Shown here: piece after piece, positions 51,530-62,341 of the stretch
Position numbering within the stretch: the stretch's first letter is position 1
How the letters are laid out: the number at the start of each line of letters is the position of its first letter
From: Simmondsia chinensis
Taxonomy: Eukaryota; Streptophyta; Magnoliopsida; Caryophyllales; Simmondsiaceae
Reading direction: 5' to 3'
DNA: 64,000 bases
Assembly (NCBI GenBank): GCA_018398585.1
Contig: JAGTTD010000011.1
Span: 11,699,846-11,763,845, forward strand
Program-made: the position numbers and the translations under genes
Notes under the pieces: generated by a model
What the model saw: only the letters and a program-made list of their open reading frames with translations
Told to the model about the DNA's origin: nothing
Database searches by the model: none

Positions 51530-52524
51530 GCATAATCCACAAAAATATTTAACAAAAGTCTTCTTAATTGAAGCATAAGCAGAACTCGCGGTATAATCAA
51601 AGTCAAATACACCAACCTATGGCAACCTTTTCTTTGAAAATGGTGAGTGATTGATGTCAAAGACGTGCAGTTCATAATTAGTTTCACTCTCTAGTTTCAG
51701 TGAGTCCCTTTTGCACATTTGTTTTGTTTATAGTTTTACGGTGGCCACATCACACTTAAATTGCAAACAAAATAAAGAAAACACACCTTTTGATGACCAC
51801 TGTGCAAGGCTTGGAACGATTCTGAAGCCCATTATGGATTACTAGGACGTAGTTTCAAACAATTCACCAATGGTCAAAATCAGGAGCCATAGGGCTTAGC
51901 CTTAATTGGACCCTCGCTTGAACATCCTCTTAAATAGAGCCCTATAATACGAAGGGATGAATAGAGTCATAGCCACGGCGGTGAGAGCAATGGTGATGAT
52001 GACATCCCCGGGGATGAATGAACAGAAATTGAAGGATTTTCTCGCTAGAGTTTCAAAGCCATGCATAAACGCCGTTTAGAAATTTTTAACCAAAGAATTC
52101 AACAATCATTGAGAGAATAGTTTCAAAGCCATGCATAATCGCTAGAGAAACCATCGAGAGACAATGTGCTGAAGCATAGGGCAATCTGGCGCCCCAGCTT
52201 GAAAGATCTACCGCCATGAGAGCAGTAATTAGCTCAACTTTGTCTTCTACTGCTACCCTTATTACTAAGTACGTGGTAAGACAGACAATAGTTCAAGTCG
52301 AGCCAATATTGGTGAGACAGGCTGACACTCATAATGGCTTGGTTCAAGCTGTTAGAGAGGATATTAGCAACTCAGGCCTGCACCTCCTCTATCAGTACAA
52401 ACTAGATATCCTCGTGAGGGTGCCTTATGAGGCAAATTAGCTTGAACCAAGCCATTATGAGTCTCGCTAATATTAGTGTGCTCCCAGCATGCTAATACAG
52501 CTTAATCAAGCGATTCTTTCTCCT
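51525..52524. other. Unassigned stretch with inverted and direct repeats
   Basis: No gene recognised; the 74-codon plus frame 52216-52440 has no known motif. A 21-bp direct repeat (AGTTTCAAAGCCATGCATAA-type) occurs at 52049 and 52117. A perfect 24-bp inverted repeat is at 52327-52350 and 52439-52462. Confidence 0.5.
52327..52462. repeat. Perfect 24-bp inverted repeat, 88-bp loop
   Basis: The left arm starts ACTCATAATGGCTTGG; the right arm is its exact reverse complement. Confidence 0.93.
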
Positions 52525-53110
52525 ACATTAAACCCCAATTGAATTAATTTTTGTTACAATTTTAGTTCAATTCAACCTTAATTGAGCCAATTTTTGTAAG
52601 CTTTGTTTAATTCAACCCTAATTGAGTCAATTTTCATTACAATCTCAATCCAATTGAACATTGAGTGGGATAATTTTTGTCACAATCTTAGTTCAATTTA
52701 ACCCCAATTGAACCAATTTTTATTTAAAGCTTAGTTAAATTCAACCCTGACTGAGCCAATTTTCGTTACAATATCAATCCAATAGAACCCTAAGTGGGAC
52801 AATTTTCGTCACAATCTTAATTCAATTCAGCTCTTATTGAGCCAATTTTCATTAAAAGCTTATTTTAATTCAACTCTAATTGAGTCAATTTTCATTACAA
52901 ACTCAAGTCAGTTGAACCATAATTTGGTCAATTCCCATCGCAATCATAGTTCGACTCAACCCGGGTTGAAGTAATTTGTTACAATCTTAGTTTAATTCAA
53001 CTCTGATTTGTTAGAATTCTTGTTCAAATCAAACCCTAATTGGAACAATTTTCGTAATAATCCAACTTCAATTCAACTCTAATTAAGCCAAATTTTCATA
53101 ATTCTTGTTC
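52525..53110. repeat. 42-43-bp tandem repeat with trimer structure
   Basis: Monomers read AATTCAACCCTAATTGAGCC-AATTTTCGTTACAATCTCA with variants. Three types alternate (ending ACAATCTTAGTTC, AAAGCTTAGTTTA, ACAATCTCAATCC), so phrases recur every 126-129 bp (GTTACAATTTTAG at 52553, GTCACAATCTTAG at 52679, GTCACAATCTTAA at 52808). About 12-13 monomers; the last ones are degenerate. Confidence 0.85.
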
Positions 53111-53155
53111 GATTTTTTTTATAACTCCTATCAACTCAAACTATGATGGAATCAA

Positions 53156-53364
53156 TGTCATGATTGTGAATTGTTACGAGCCTATTCTTTTGTTCGTTGT
53201 TTTGAGCGAGATTGTCGGATAGTAGGGTAGTTAAGTAAGCATTGCATTAGTTAGATATTTTGTATGCTTTGGCCGCCTAAAATCCTAGAGTTGTATAAGT
53301 AGTTGATTCATTGATTGTAAGAGGTATCCAAGTAAATGAAAATATCTTCTCTTTTCATTAAATT
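53156..53364 (+). repeat. 5' LTR of element E, left part
   Basis: Starts TGTCATGATTG. It is interrupted at 53365 by element M; the remaining 74 bp are at 59399-59472. Confidence 0.75.
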
Positions 53365-54808
53365 TGATAAGTCTAATTTAGCATATAATTGTTTATATCA
53401 TTTGGTTCATCTTTACCAGTTTACATCAAGCATTATCGCTTGTGCTCGGTTTTGCTCTTTTTCGCTCATATTGCCATTTTCTTGCAAAAACACTCATTTT
53501 ATGCTAAATCGTGCAAGGTTTTATCATCAACAAATACAAATGGAAGCAAGATACATCAATTAAAAGAAAAAAAAAAGGCAAAACTCATCCAAAACTCACG
53601 GTTTCACTAAGGAAACAACAAGAAGTGGCACAAAGTGATGCAAGTTGATTTTGGGCAGAAACGTTTCACAAAATACAGCTTGAATACGTTGCATACACCA
53701 TGAAATTAATCACCATGATCTGAAAATACAGCTTGGGCGGTGCAAAAGATGAAGAAAAACATAAAACAAGCCAAGTTGTCATGAGTTGAAATGCAGGCAG
53801 CAAGGATGAACAAATGGGGATGAAGTAAGATGAATTTTTTTTATTCACGTATTATCACATTTAAACACTATAAATAGAGGTGTTTTAGGAGTTTTTGGGA
53901 CATCCTCTCAACCAGCAAAAAATCATATACAAAGTAGAAGAATAGAAGAAGAAACCGAGAGGAGGAAGAAGAAGAAAGAAGGAAGGAAAGTTTGGTTTGT
54001 AATTTTGCATTTTTATGTTCTTTCAATCCTTTTCTTCTTTAAAGTTCATAAATTTTGTCCTAGTTTTGCTTTATATTAGGTCTATCATGAACTAATTTTG
54101 TTTTTCCAAGGCTACGATGTAGCCTAAGTTGTAATGTACGCCCTCTTCTGATTCAACATATTCAATATTTTGTTATTGCGTTGTTGAAGTGTTTATCATT
54201 GTTCTTCATGAATTTTGAATGCTTGATCACCATTTAAAGCCTATAATGATTCATAATGAGTCCGAGAGGAGTTTTATGATGATTGCTAAGGTGATAAACA
54301 CTACAAATTGAGCGAATACTAGAGATAAATTAACGCGATTTCTGTGGCCTTAAGTGAAAATCATGAATCTTTAAAACTCTTTTCTTATTTAAATTCATGC
54401 AAGAGATTGATGAGTTAATATGTAAAAGAGTATGCTAAGTGTTGCTTGAGAGAGAATATTTAGTAAATTAGGGTTTTCGACTTTCAATATGTAATAACAA
54501 CTTGAATACCAAGAATAGAAAGCCATAGTAATTCAACTAGATGAAATCGGATGCCTTGGATCTTATTATCATAAACACCATCAAAAAAATTATTACACTT
54601 TTTATAAAAATCCGTAAACATTTTAGTTCTTTTTACTTTGGATTCTTTCATTTCCAAAACTTCTAATTTCGGTTTTTCAAATAGCACTAAAACAACTAAT
54701 TTTGGTACTCGCTCAATAACAATCTTCGTGGGAACGATATTCTAATCACTCTTTATTAATTGATATGACGTAGTGCACTTGATAAGCATATACACAAGTA
54801 AAGCATCA
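53365..54808 (+). repeat. 5' LTR of element M
   Basis: 1444 bp, TGATAAGTCTAATTT...AAGCATCA; TATA box CTATAAATAGAGG at 53868-53880. Confidence 0.92.
53868..53880 (+). promoter_or_regulatory. TATA box of element M 5' LTR
   Basis: CTATAAATAGAGG; identical at 58458-58470 in the 3' LTR. Confidence 0.75.
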
Positions 54809-54814
54809 TGTTTT

Positions 54815-54833
54815 TGGCGCCGTTGCCAGGGAT
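54815..54833 (+). other. Primer-binding site of element M (tRNA-Asp)
   Basis: TGGCGCCGTTGCCAGGGAT is the complement of plant tRNA-Asp 3' end with one mismatch; 6 bp after the LTR. Confidence 0.9.
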
Positions 54834-55281
54834 TGTCCTTATTTGAGTGATATCGATACCATCTAGTTTTAGTACTAATTTGAAGTTATTTTGTAAAAAA
54901 TTGTAAATTTTTCTTACATTTGAAGAAGAATCTTTTATTTCATTCATTTCATTTAATTTGTTTGATTTGTAAAGCTATTTTTTGTAAACTCTGTAAAGCA
55001 TACCCTCCCCCTAACAAAAAACTTTCATTCATTACATATAAGTTCACTTTGTTAAGATTTTAAAAGCTAAAATTGTTATTTTAAAGTTTTTCAATACATT
55101 AGTGTTACAACCCCGGCCCCCATTTTCTAAAAATTTGGTTTTTCTTAACTTTTGCTTCAGATTGTTGTATTTTTAAGTTTTCTAATTAGTTTTAACTCTA
55201 TTTTAACTTTCTAATTCATCTAGATAAGTTTTTCAAAGTTAATTTTGTTATCTTTAAATTTTTCAAAACCTTAATATTACT

Positions 55282-55346
<65 letters not shown>

Positions 55347-55527
55347 TTCTCTTCCTCTCTGTTTTAACTTCTTTTGAAAAATTCATATGCCACCACCCCC
55401 GCCTAAATTTTGGTTTTTGTTAGAATTTGTGTTATATTTCTATATTTTGGTACTTTCTCATTATTTTTATCTTTCCTCTAACTTTTAAGTTTATTTTTTC
55501 ATACTTTGTTCAAAAAAAGAGCTAAAA
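54834..55527 (+). other. Leader of element M
   Basis: AT-rich, non-coding, with C-rich interruptions at about 55110, 55283-55346 (C64) and 55390. The C-rich interruptions follow similar AT-rich lead-ins (TTTTTCAA(T/A)AC(A/C)TTA(G/A)T(G/A)TTAC), so the leader has a loose repeat structure. Confidence 0.7.
55283..55346 (+). repeat. Poly-C run of 64 bases
   Basis: An uninterrupted C64 in the leader of element M. Element L has only short G/C runs at the equivalent places (26320-26332, 26830-26850, minus strand C). Confidence 0.9.
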
Positions 55528-56460
55528 ATGATGGCTTGCAACTATATGAGACCTCAATATCATGCTATGCCGAGAAGACAATTGACCATTCGTGAAATTA
55601 ATGCATTCTCGTCGTTATCTGCTCAACTCTTACTAATTCAAAAACAACTAGATAACACAAGTGTTAAAGTTGTTCATACTCCTAGCTGTGAATTTTTTGA
55701 AGGCAACCATGCTGGTATAGAATGCCAAATGGGTAATAGCTTTTCCTCATCGGGGTTTGAATAAGATAACTATATGTCAAATTATAATCAACCCCAGTAC
55801 AACTCCTACTCTAGCACCTTTAGTCAAGGATGGATGAGCCCTTCTAACTTTTCTTGGAACCACCACGAAGTACCTTGGTCATCCACTTATCCATCTCGAG
55901 AAAATAAATATGACATAGAAAAGACATTTAGGGAGTTCGTGGAAACCGTGGCTAACTTAAAAAACCAAGAAGCCTCCATCCAAAATCTAGAACCTCAAGT
56001 AGAGGACTACATTAGAGGAACTTTTTGAGAGGTCTAAAGATTCCTTGCCTAGCAATACCGTCACCGACCTAGGAAAGCAAACTAATGCCATAACATTGAG
56101 GGATGAGAACACATTAGAAGAACAACCTCAATGTGATATAACCCCCATTATAGACTCATCGTCACCATTGACCAAACCTATCTTGGCTGACCCACCAGCA
56201 CTAGTTATCGAAATAGAATGTCAAGCTTGTCTAACATGGTTAGAGGTTTTCAGAACCATGGATACCTCAGTGAAAAAATGCAGAAAAGGTCAAAAAAGAA
56301 AATTCAATTTGTGGCTCATTAAGCTCAAGAATCCCATCATTAGAGAAGGTGGATGTGGTCATGTAAAGAAGGGTATAAGGAAGATCCATGGAAGAAAATT
56401 GTCGTTGAAGGTGGATGGAGGAAACTCTATTCTCTTTCAGGATACAGGATAGATCGTCAT
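55528..56460 (+). pseudogene. gag: gag C-terminal part of element M (Athila type)
   Basis: Frames 55528-55764, 55774-56028 and 56045-56452 are one former ORF. Landmarks: NYNQPQYNSYSSTFSQGWMS, PSNFSWNHHEVPW, DIEKTFREFVETVANLKNQE, SIQNLEPQVEDY, then LPSNTVTDLGKQTNAITLRD. The order NPYSNTYNPGWRNHPNFSW, then NLE-QIGQLA, then LPSNTE-NP-e---AITLRSG is characteristic of Athila gag ends. The N-terminal capsid core is missing, and the sequence leaves the family after about 56220, near the gag-pol junction. One stop (55762) and a frameshift (56025). Confidence 0.88.
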
Positions 56461-57320
56461 CAAAAGTCGAGTTAAGGACCATAACTTAAGCGATTCTTGG
56501 GGGGCAACCCAAGTGTTTTTATCCTTTCTTCATTTATTTTATTTTCCTTTTATTTTTATTATTTTCTCATATGTTTTGTTCAAACAGCTTTTTGAAACAA
56601 TTTTGGGGGTAGCCTAATGACAATGTTCACCATCAAAAAGCAATCCTCAAACCTAGAAAGTATCTTTCACTTACTGTTGCATTCTTTTTATTTCCTTAAA
56701 CATTGAAGACAATGTTAAATTTAAGTTTGGGGGTGGGAGAGACTTTTTTTAAAATTTTGAACAAAATTTTTTGAAAAGTTTTTCTGTTTTGACTTTTAGA
56801 ATTGACTTTAGTGCCTCCCAGAGTTCAGAGCCTTTGTATGGGGATGTAGATAGTATCAGCCAACAAAAAGATTTTCTATAGTTGCTAGTCTCTTTAAATT
56901 TTATTACACATTTTTAAAAAAAAAAAAAACCCTTATAATTTGAAATCTTATCATCATGCTTTTTAGGCAATTTTTCTACTAATTTTAGCTCGTTTACTTT
57001 AATTAGATTGTAATAACCTAAGAATAAATTGTTTTTGTGTTCCAATTGCAAAACACAATCTAATCCAAGGCACTATCTTGATAAAACCATGGTATTTGAG
57101 TTCACTAGTTAGCATGGCTGTTTTACTTTTCTTTCTAATTAAAAGATGGGTGCAAATTTGGATGGATTGCATTAAGACTATCATTTATATACAAGACTTT
57201 GAAGAGTTATGCCTAAATCTAAAGAAAAAATATGCAAAAAAGAGGGCAAAAAAGAAAAAGAGAGGAAAACATCTCTAGCACTGCTATCCCGTTTATAAAC
57301 ATTTTAAGATATGTGATACC
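56461..57320 (+). other. 3' UTR of element M, first part
   Basis: Non-coding, AT-rich. It begins with the TTGGGGGGCAACCCAAGTG segment also seen (antisense) in element L at about 26080. Confidence 0.7.
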
Positions 57321-57325
57321 CATCA

Positions 57326-57610
57326 TGAGGCCGTTTCAGTGGTGGCTTCCCTTACCCATGCGGTCATCGCCTAGGGATTAGGAGTTTGATTGTCACTGAA
57401 GATATACTCTGGAAGTCATAATGAGGGCATCTCAGTGATGGCTTCTCTTACCCATGCGGTAATCGCCCAAGGGTTAGGAGGTTGATTCTCACTAACGATA
57501 TACTCACACGGTAATATTGAGGGCATCTCAGTGGTGGCTTCTCTTGCCCATGCTGTCATCGCCCAGGGGTCAGGAGTTTGATTCTCGTTGAATGTATACT
57601 CATGAGCCGA
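57326..57610 (+). repeat. Three tandem 96-bp tRNA-like units in 3' UTR of element M
   Basis: Units start near 57326, 57422 and 57518 (exact period 96). Each reads GAGGGCATCTCAGTGGTGGC, then CCATGCGGTCATCGCC, then AGGAGTTTGATTCTC. The first part resembles the A box/D arm (TGGCTCAGTGGT); the last resembles the B box/T arm (GGTTCGATTCC, with TTTGATT as T loop). Element L has two copies. These could be tRNA-derived (SINE-like) modules; no proof that they are transcribed. Confidence 0.75.
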
Positions 57611-57949
57611 GATTGACTTGGACATATCAGTTCTTCTAAAAAAAAAAAACAGAGAGAAAAAATTGTTGTGGGTACCTTTTAGACTCGGGCATACTTGACA
57701 AGTCATGTTGTGAGTGGCATGATTTTTGTCTTCCATTCGGTTTGAAAGTCTTGAGATTAGAAAGAACGGACAAACTTAATTTGCTTAGCCAACTGTTAGA
57801 TTCATTAACTTTTGGTGATTGACATATTTTCCTTGGTTGTTCTTTTTTAATAAGAGTGCACTTGCTTTGAATTGTGGTAGAATTCTTAAAAAGCATGAGA
57901 TCCTGTGGTTTAATGTTTAGTCTTGCTCGAGGACGAGCAAGATTTAAGC
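57611..57949 (+). other. 3' UTR of element M, last part
   Basis: Non-coding; homologous to 20640-20980 of element L. It ends with GACGAGCAAGATTTAAGC before the polypurine tract. Confidence 0.7.
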
Positions 57950-57961
57950 TTGGGGGTATTT
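57950..57961 (+). other. Polypurine tract of element M
   Basis: TTGGGGGTATTT directly before the 3' LTR. Confidence 0.8.
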
Positions 57962-59398
57962 TGATAAGTCTAATTTAGTATACAATTATTTATATCATTT
58001 TGGTTCATTTTTACCACTTTACATTAAACTTTTATCCCTTTTGCTCTTTTTCGCTTATATTGCCATTTTCTTGCAAAAATACTCATTTTATGCTAAATCT
58101 TGCTAGGTTTTATCATCAATATCAACAAATGGAAGCAAGATACATCAATTAAAAGCAAAAAAAAGGGGGCAAAACTCATTCAAAACTCACAGTTTCACCA
58201 AGGAAACAATAAGAAGTGACACAAAGTGATGCAAGTTGATTTAGGGCTGCAACTTTTTGCAACCTACAGCTTGAATACATTGTATACAACATGGATATAA
58301 TCACCATGATCTAAAAATACAGCTTGGGCGGTGCAAAAAGTGAAGTAAGACATAAAATAAACCAAGTTGTCACGAGTTGAAATGTGGGCAGCAAGGATGA
58401 ACAAATGGGGATGAAGTAAGATGAATTTTTTTATTCACATATTATCACATTTAAACACTATAAATAGAGGTGTTTTGGGAGTTTTTGGGACATCCTCTCA
58501 ACCAGCAAAAAATCACATACAAAGTAGAAGAATAGAAGAAGAAACCGAGAGGAGGAAGAAGAAGAAGGAAGGCAGGAGAGTTTGGTTTCTAATTTTGCAT
58601 TTTTAAGTTCTTTCAATCCTTTTCTTTTTTAAAGTTCATGAATTTTGTCTTAGTTTTGCTTTATACTGTGTCTATCATGAACTAATTTTATTTTTCCAGG
58701 GCTACGATGTAGCCTAAGTTATAACATACGTTCTCTTCTAATTCAACGTATTCAATGTTTTGTTATTGCATTGCTGAAGCGTTTATCACTGTTCTTCATG
58801 AGTTTTGAATGCTTGATCACCATTTAAAGCCTATAATGATTCATAAAAAGTTCGAGAGGAGATTTATGATGATTACTAAGGTGATAAACACCACAAATTG
58901 AGCGAGTGCTAGAGATAGATTAACGCGATTGGTGTGATATTAAGTGAAAACCATGGATCTGTAGAACTATTTTCTTATTTAAATTCATGTAAGAGATTGA
59001 TGAGTTAATTTGTAAAAGTATATGCTAAGTGTTGCTCGAGAGAGAATATTTAGTAAATTAAGGTTTTCAGCCATCAACATGTAATAACAACTTGAATACC
59101 GAGAGTAGAAAGGCATACTAAATCAACCAGGTGAAATTGGATGCCTTAGATCTTATTATCATAAAACCCGTAACAAAAATCAGTACGCTTTTTATAAAAA
59201 TCAGAAAACATTTTAATTCTTTTTATTTTGGTTTGTTTCATTTCAAAAGCTACAAATTTTGGTTTTTAAAATAGTACTAAAACTATTAATTTCGGCACTC
59301 GCTCAATAACAATCTTCATAGGAACGGTACTCTACTCACTCTTTATTACTTGATACTACTTAGTGCACTTGCTAAGCATATACACAAGTAAAGCATCA
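57962..59398 (+). repeat. 3' LTR of element M
   Basis: 1437 bp, TGATAAGTCTAATTT...AAGCATCA. It differs from the 5' LTR by scattered substitutions and small indels, so this is an older insertion than A or G. Confidence 0.92.
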
Positions 59399-59472
59399 TA
59401 ATTCTCTAAATTCTTTCCCATCTCATATTCTCTCTCCTAGGTTATAATCTAAGATCATCTTAGATTGTGACA
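59399..59472 (+). repeat. 5' LTR of element E, right part
   Basis: TAATTCTCTAAATTC...GATTGTGACA, the CT-rich LTR end cut off from 53364 by element M. Confidence 0.75.
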
Positions 59473-59474
59473 AT

Positions 59475-59486
59475 TGCTATCAGAGC
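59475..59486 (+). other. Primer-binding site of element E (tRNA-Met)
   Basis: TGCTATCAGAGC, one mismatch; 2 bp after the LTR. Confidence 0.8.
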
Positions 59487-59534
59487 TTGTAAATTGTAAT
59501 AATCCAGCTGGCTAAGGGCAAGAAATCAGCTTCA

Positions 59535-60127
59535 ATGGCTGGTGATGCAATAGCTGGATCGAATCAAGCAGATCATATGAATCAGTTGTGACAACGGCTG
59601 CAAGATCTTACTCTGCCAATAGGCAATTTCCAACAATCACAACAGTAATCGCAGTAGCAATTTAAATAGTAGCTGTCTAGATTGCAAGAACATGTTACTA
59701 GACAATCAGCACCTATTGGAGCTGGCATGTTACCTACGGGAACTTATCAAGGAATGCCACCTGATCCACTAATTCCTAAACCGGTTGAAGAATAAGTAGA
59801 AGCAATGCATGTGGTGAGGAATTCAGGGTTTCGACAGCCTAAAGTGGAGATAAATGCCTTTGATGGTATACAACCACAATCGTGGGTTAGGAGGTGTGAA
59901 AGATACTTTCATTTCTATGCTATTCCTGATTCCCAAAACGTAGAATTAGTCGCCATTTACTTAAATGGAGATCAAGAGGTGTTGTATCATAGTTTGATTC
60001 TTGGTAATCCTTCCCTCACTTGCATGAGTTTGTTAATGAATTGTGTGAGAGATATGGTGATGAAGATCATCTTGGCACGGATTTCAAAAATTCTTCCTAA
60101 TTTAATTAAGTTAACACAGTGGAAGGG
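59535..60127 (+). pseudogene. gag: gag of element E, N-terminal part
   Basis: ATG at 59535 (MAGDAIAGSNQADHMNQL, then stop). The Gln-rich N-terminal region has about five nonsense codons, several at former Gln codons. From 59805 the capsid core is open: FRQPKVEINAFDGIQPQSWV, RRCERYFHFYAI, NVELVAIYLNGDQEVLYHS, FVNELCERYGDE (in a second frame). This is close to I and J. The sequence breaks off where NTVEGF would lead on, at the junction with the LTR of F. Confidence 0.88.
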
Positions 60128-62002
60128 TTTAAAATTAGGGTTGATTTAAAATTCCAAATTTAAATCTATATGCCACTACTCTATTACATTCATAACAATA
60201 ATGTGAACTTATATCAAGCATAGTAAGAAAAGCTGTAAATAAATAGAAAAGCGAAAACTTAAAAGAGAAGGAAAGAAGAACATATCCGAATTTGCTCCAA
60301 ATTAAGAATATTAGGATAAAAATAATATCTCCTCAGAAGGCCGAGAAACTATGACCCAGTAGCCTTTTGCACAATGACCAAGAAAAGCCCAGAGAGTGGG
60401 CTTTGAAAAATATTAAACTTCGAGAAAAGAAGAATTGCAAATTAAATTTTTCTCTCCCACTAGGTCTTCGAAAGTTAACACTTTCAAAAACCTTTATTTT
60501 AAACTGATGTCAAACCTTTGAAATACGTACCTCTATTTATAGTAGTATACCAGAGACAAAAAATTGCTGAAATTTCGATGTGGGACTCCCAGGTATAACA
60601 TAAAACGTGGCGTTTTATACTTAGACAAATTCAAAACACAGTGTTTCACTGCCCACTCAAAAACTCTTCTTTTGGTTTGTCACCACGTGCCACGTGGCAC
60701 GTAGTGATTGGTCCACGCCCGAAGGTGTGGACCCTCCCCAGCTGTTGCACGTTGGTTGGTCGATCCGCATATACGCGGATTGACCCTATGCAAAGCGATT
60801 TTTCCCCTTTTTATGTTTCCCACATGTAAAAATTCATCTTATAGATTTTAATTTTTAAAAATTATTTAATGTTATAATTTTTAATTTTTATTCATGTCAT
60901 GATTAATCTTTGGCAAATTTAAATTTACCCATCTCATTAATTCATTAATATTTTTTCGATGGCAGTAAAAACAGACGCTTTTGCTGGGACCTCAGGGACA
61001 ATTTCAACCTAGTTCCAAATGGGTTAATTTAATTACCATCTCATGACAAAATTTAATTTCCATTTAATGAGACTTAATTCCACTATATAAGTCCCACTCC
61101 ACTCTAGACTTAAACCAATTAATCGATATCTCCCAAATAGACTGTATTGATGACAACAACCCCTTCACCCATGACAAAGAATAAATATATTTAATACTAT
61201 TATCGTTCTCACAACTTCTCCATTAGTTACCAACTTGACCTTCATTGAATAATTTGTTTATATTTGAACATACTTATAGTATAAATTTCAAATGTCAAAC
61301 ACCTGGAACAATTTGGCCTAAGTTTTCGAACTATTCAAATACTTTGCATATTAACTAAGGGGACATATGTACCTCATAAGAGATTGCAGATTCCATATTA
61401 AATAACTGATCTTAATGAGAGTTCACACCGCTACCCATTGTACATAGGAATTCAGACATTTGTTTAGACCTTATTTATAGTACATCAAAGTAACTAATGC
61501 TCCATGCACGAGTCCAAAATACTCTTAGGATTTAGTGTCATCGCTCAAATAGTATAATATGAATCACTCATCTCGGATAGTAATCTAGAAACAAGCAACT
61601 CATATGGTCCAACTCATTGTGCCAATCTTATTAAACACACCGACATAACACTCTTGGATCATCGTCCACATGACCAAGACAAGTCATCTAAAGTGGTAAG
61701 TTATGGCCTTAATAGACAGGTAGCCCAAGCTCATTATCGACCACGAGTTATTCAAATAAAATTTCATGCCATTTGTTCCAAGTCTGTTTGTGGGATAATC
61801 TCATTATCCACTTAGAAGAAACATGTAAAATATAATCTAAGGATTTTGTCCATCTCGTGGACGATACTTAAAAGAAAATCACATGCAAAATAAATGCTAG
61901 CTTACACAAATTTAACAAGAAAATGACTGGAACTTCAATTTTGTATATTAATAAAGTAATATTAACAGAATAAATCTAAATTTCACGACACTATTTCTAA
62001 CA
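60128..62002 (-). repeat. 3' LTR of element F, truncated
   Basis: Homologous to 35490-37404, with many substitutions. It has the AATTTTTCTCTCCCA segment shared with the solo LTR but not G. The plus end is TTTCTAACA. Confidence 0.88.
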
Positions 62003-62013
62003 ATCTCCCACTT
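62003..62013 (-). other. Polypurine tract of element F
   Basis: The minus strand reads AAGTGGGAGAT next to the LTR. Confidence 0.8.
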
Positions 62014-62341
62014 GCAATTTAGTACAAATTTTATACTCATTCCTTCTATGTATGAACCAAAGGTCTACTGAGTTAAGGTTTTAGTAAAGCCAACTACTTT
62101 ATCTGAACCTACATGCCCTCTTTGCAGTTTCTGAAGCAACAACATATTTAGCCTCTATGGTGAAGTCATCAATACAATACGACTTAATGTTCCTCCCACT
62201 AATGGCTCCTACTACAAGGGTAAAGTCATGCCCAGATGTCGAATGTCTGGCATCTCTATCTGAATGGAAGTAAAAATCAATATAGCTAACTGGAACCAAC
62301 TCGAACTGACTTGACAACCAAATCTTTATAGCTATTAACAC
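62014..62341 (-). pseudogene. RNase H of element F
   Basis: Frame 62099-62341. DFYFHSDRDARHSTSGHDFT near residue 22, then LVVGAISGRNIKSYCIDDFT and IEAKYVVASETAKRACRF. This matches copia RNase H (SDRD-RKSTSGYVF, GGGAISWRS-KQ, STMEAEYVAASEAAKEA). It degrades the RNA template. The part after EA is missing: the frame goes to a stop and only about 90 bp later the polypurine tract begins, so the RNase H end is deleted, as in G. Confidence 0.9.

Larger units (their letters stand above)
53365..59398 (+). mobile_element. Element M: sense Athila-type derivative, pol deleted
   Basis: 5' LTR 53365-54808, tRNA-Asp primer site 54815, leader with C64 run, gag C-terminal part 55528-56460, long 3' UTR with tRNA-like repeats, polypurine tract and 3' LTR 57962-59398. 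Flanks AAATT and TAATT match at four of five positions, a decayed TSD. All of pol is missing. Homology to element L covers LTRs, leader and 3' UTR, but L keeps a pol end and M keeps a gag end, so the two deletions are independent. Confidence 0.9.
53156..60127 (+). mobile_element. Element E: sense Ty3/gypsy, LTR and gag, split by Athila
   Basis: The 5' LTR runs 53156-53364 and continues 59399-59472 (TGTCATGATTG...GATTGTGACA, about 283 bp without the insertion). A Met-type primer site and gag follow. Element M is inserted in the LTR. Gag stops at about 60127, where the truncated LTR of copia element F begins. Gag belongs to the same lineage as I and J. Confidence 0.8.

Noticed and set aside
51278..51687. 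Cys/Val-repeat frames
   Set aside because: Translation of the CA/TG microsatellite and SINE.
52216..52440. 74-codon ORF as a host gene
   Set aside because: No known motif, no splice or promoter context, and its end falls in an inverted repeat.
57326..57610. Genuine tRNA genes
   Set aside because: The units have A- and B-box-like parts but no 7-bp acceptor pairing or clear anticodon stem that I could fold by eye; called tRNA-like repeats only.
59805..60149. Host gene with gag-like domain
   Set aside because: It follows an LTR and Met primer site and matches gag of elements I and J.
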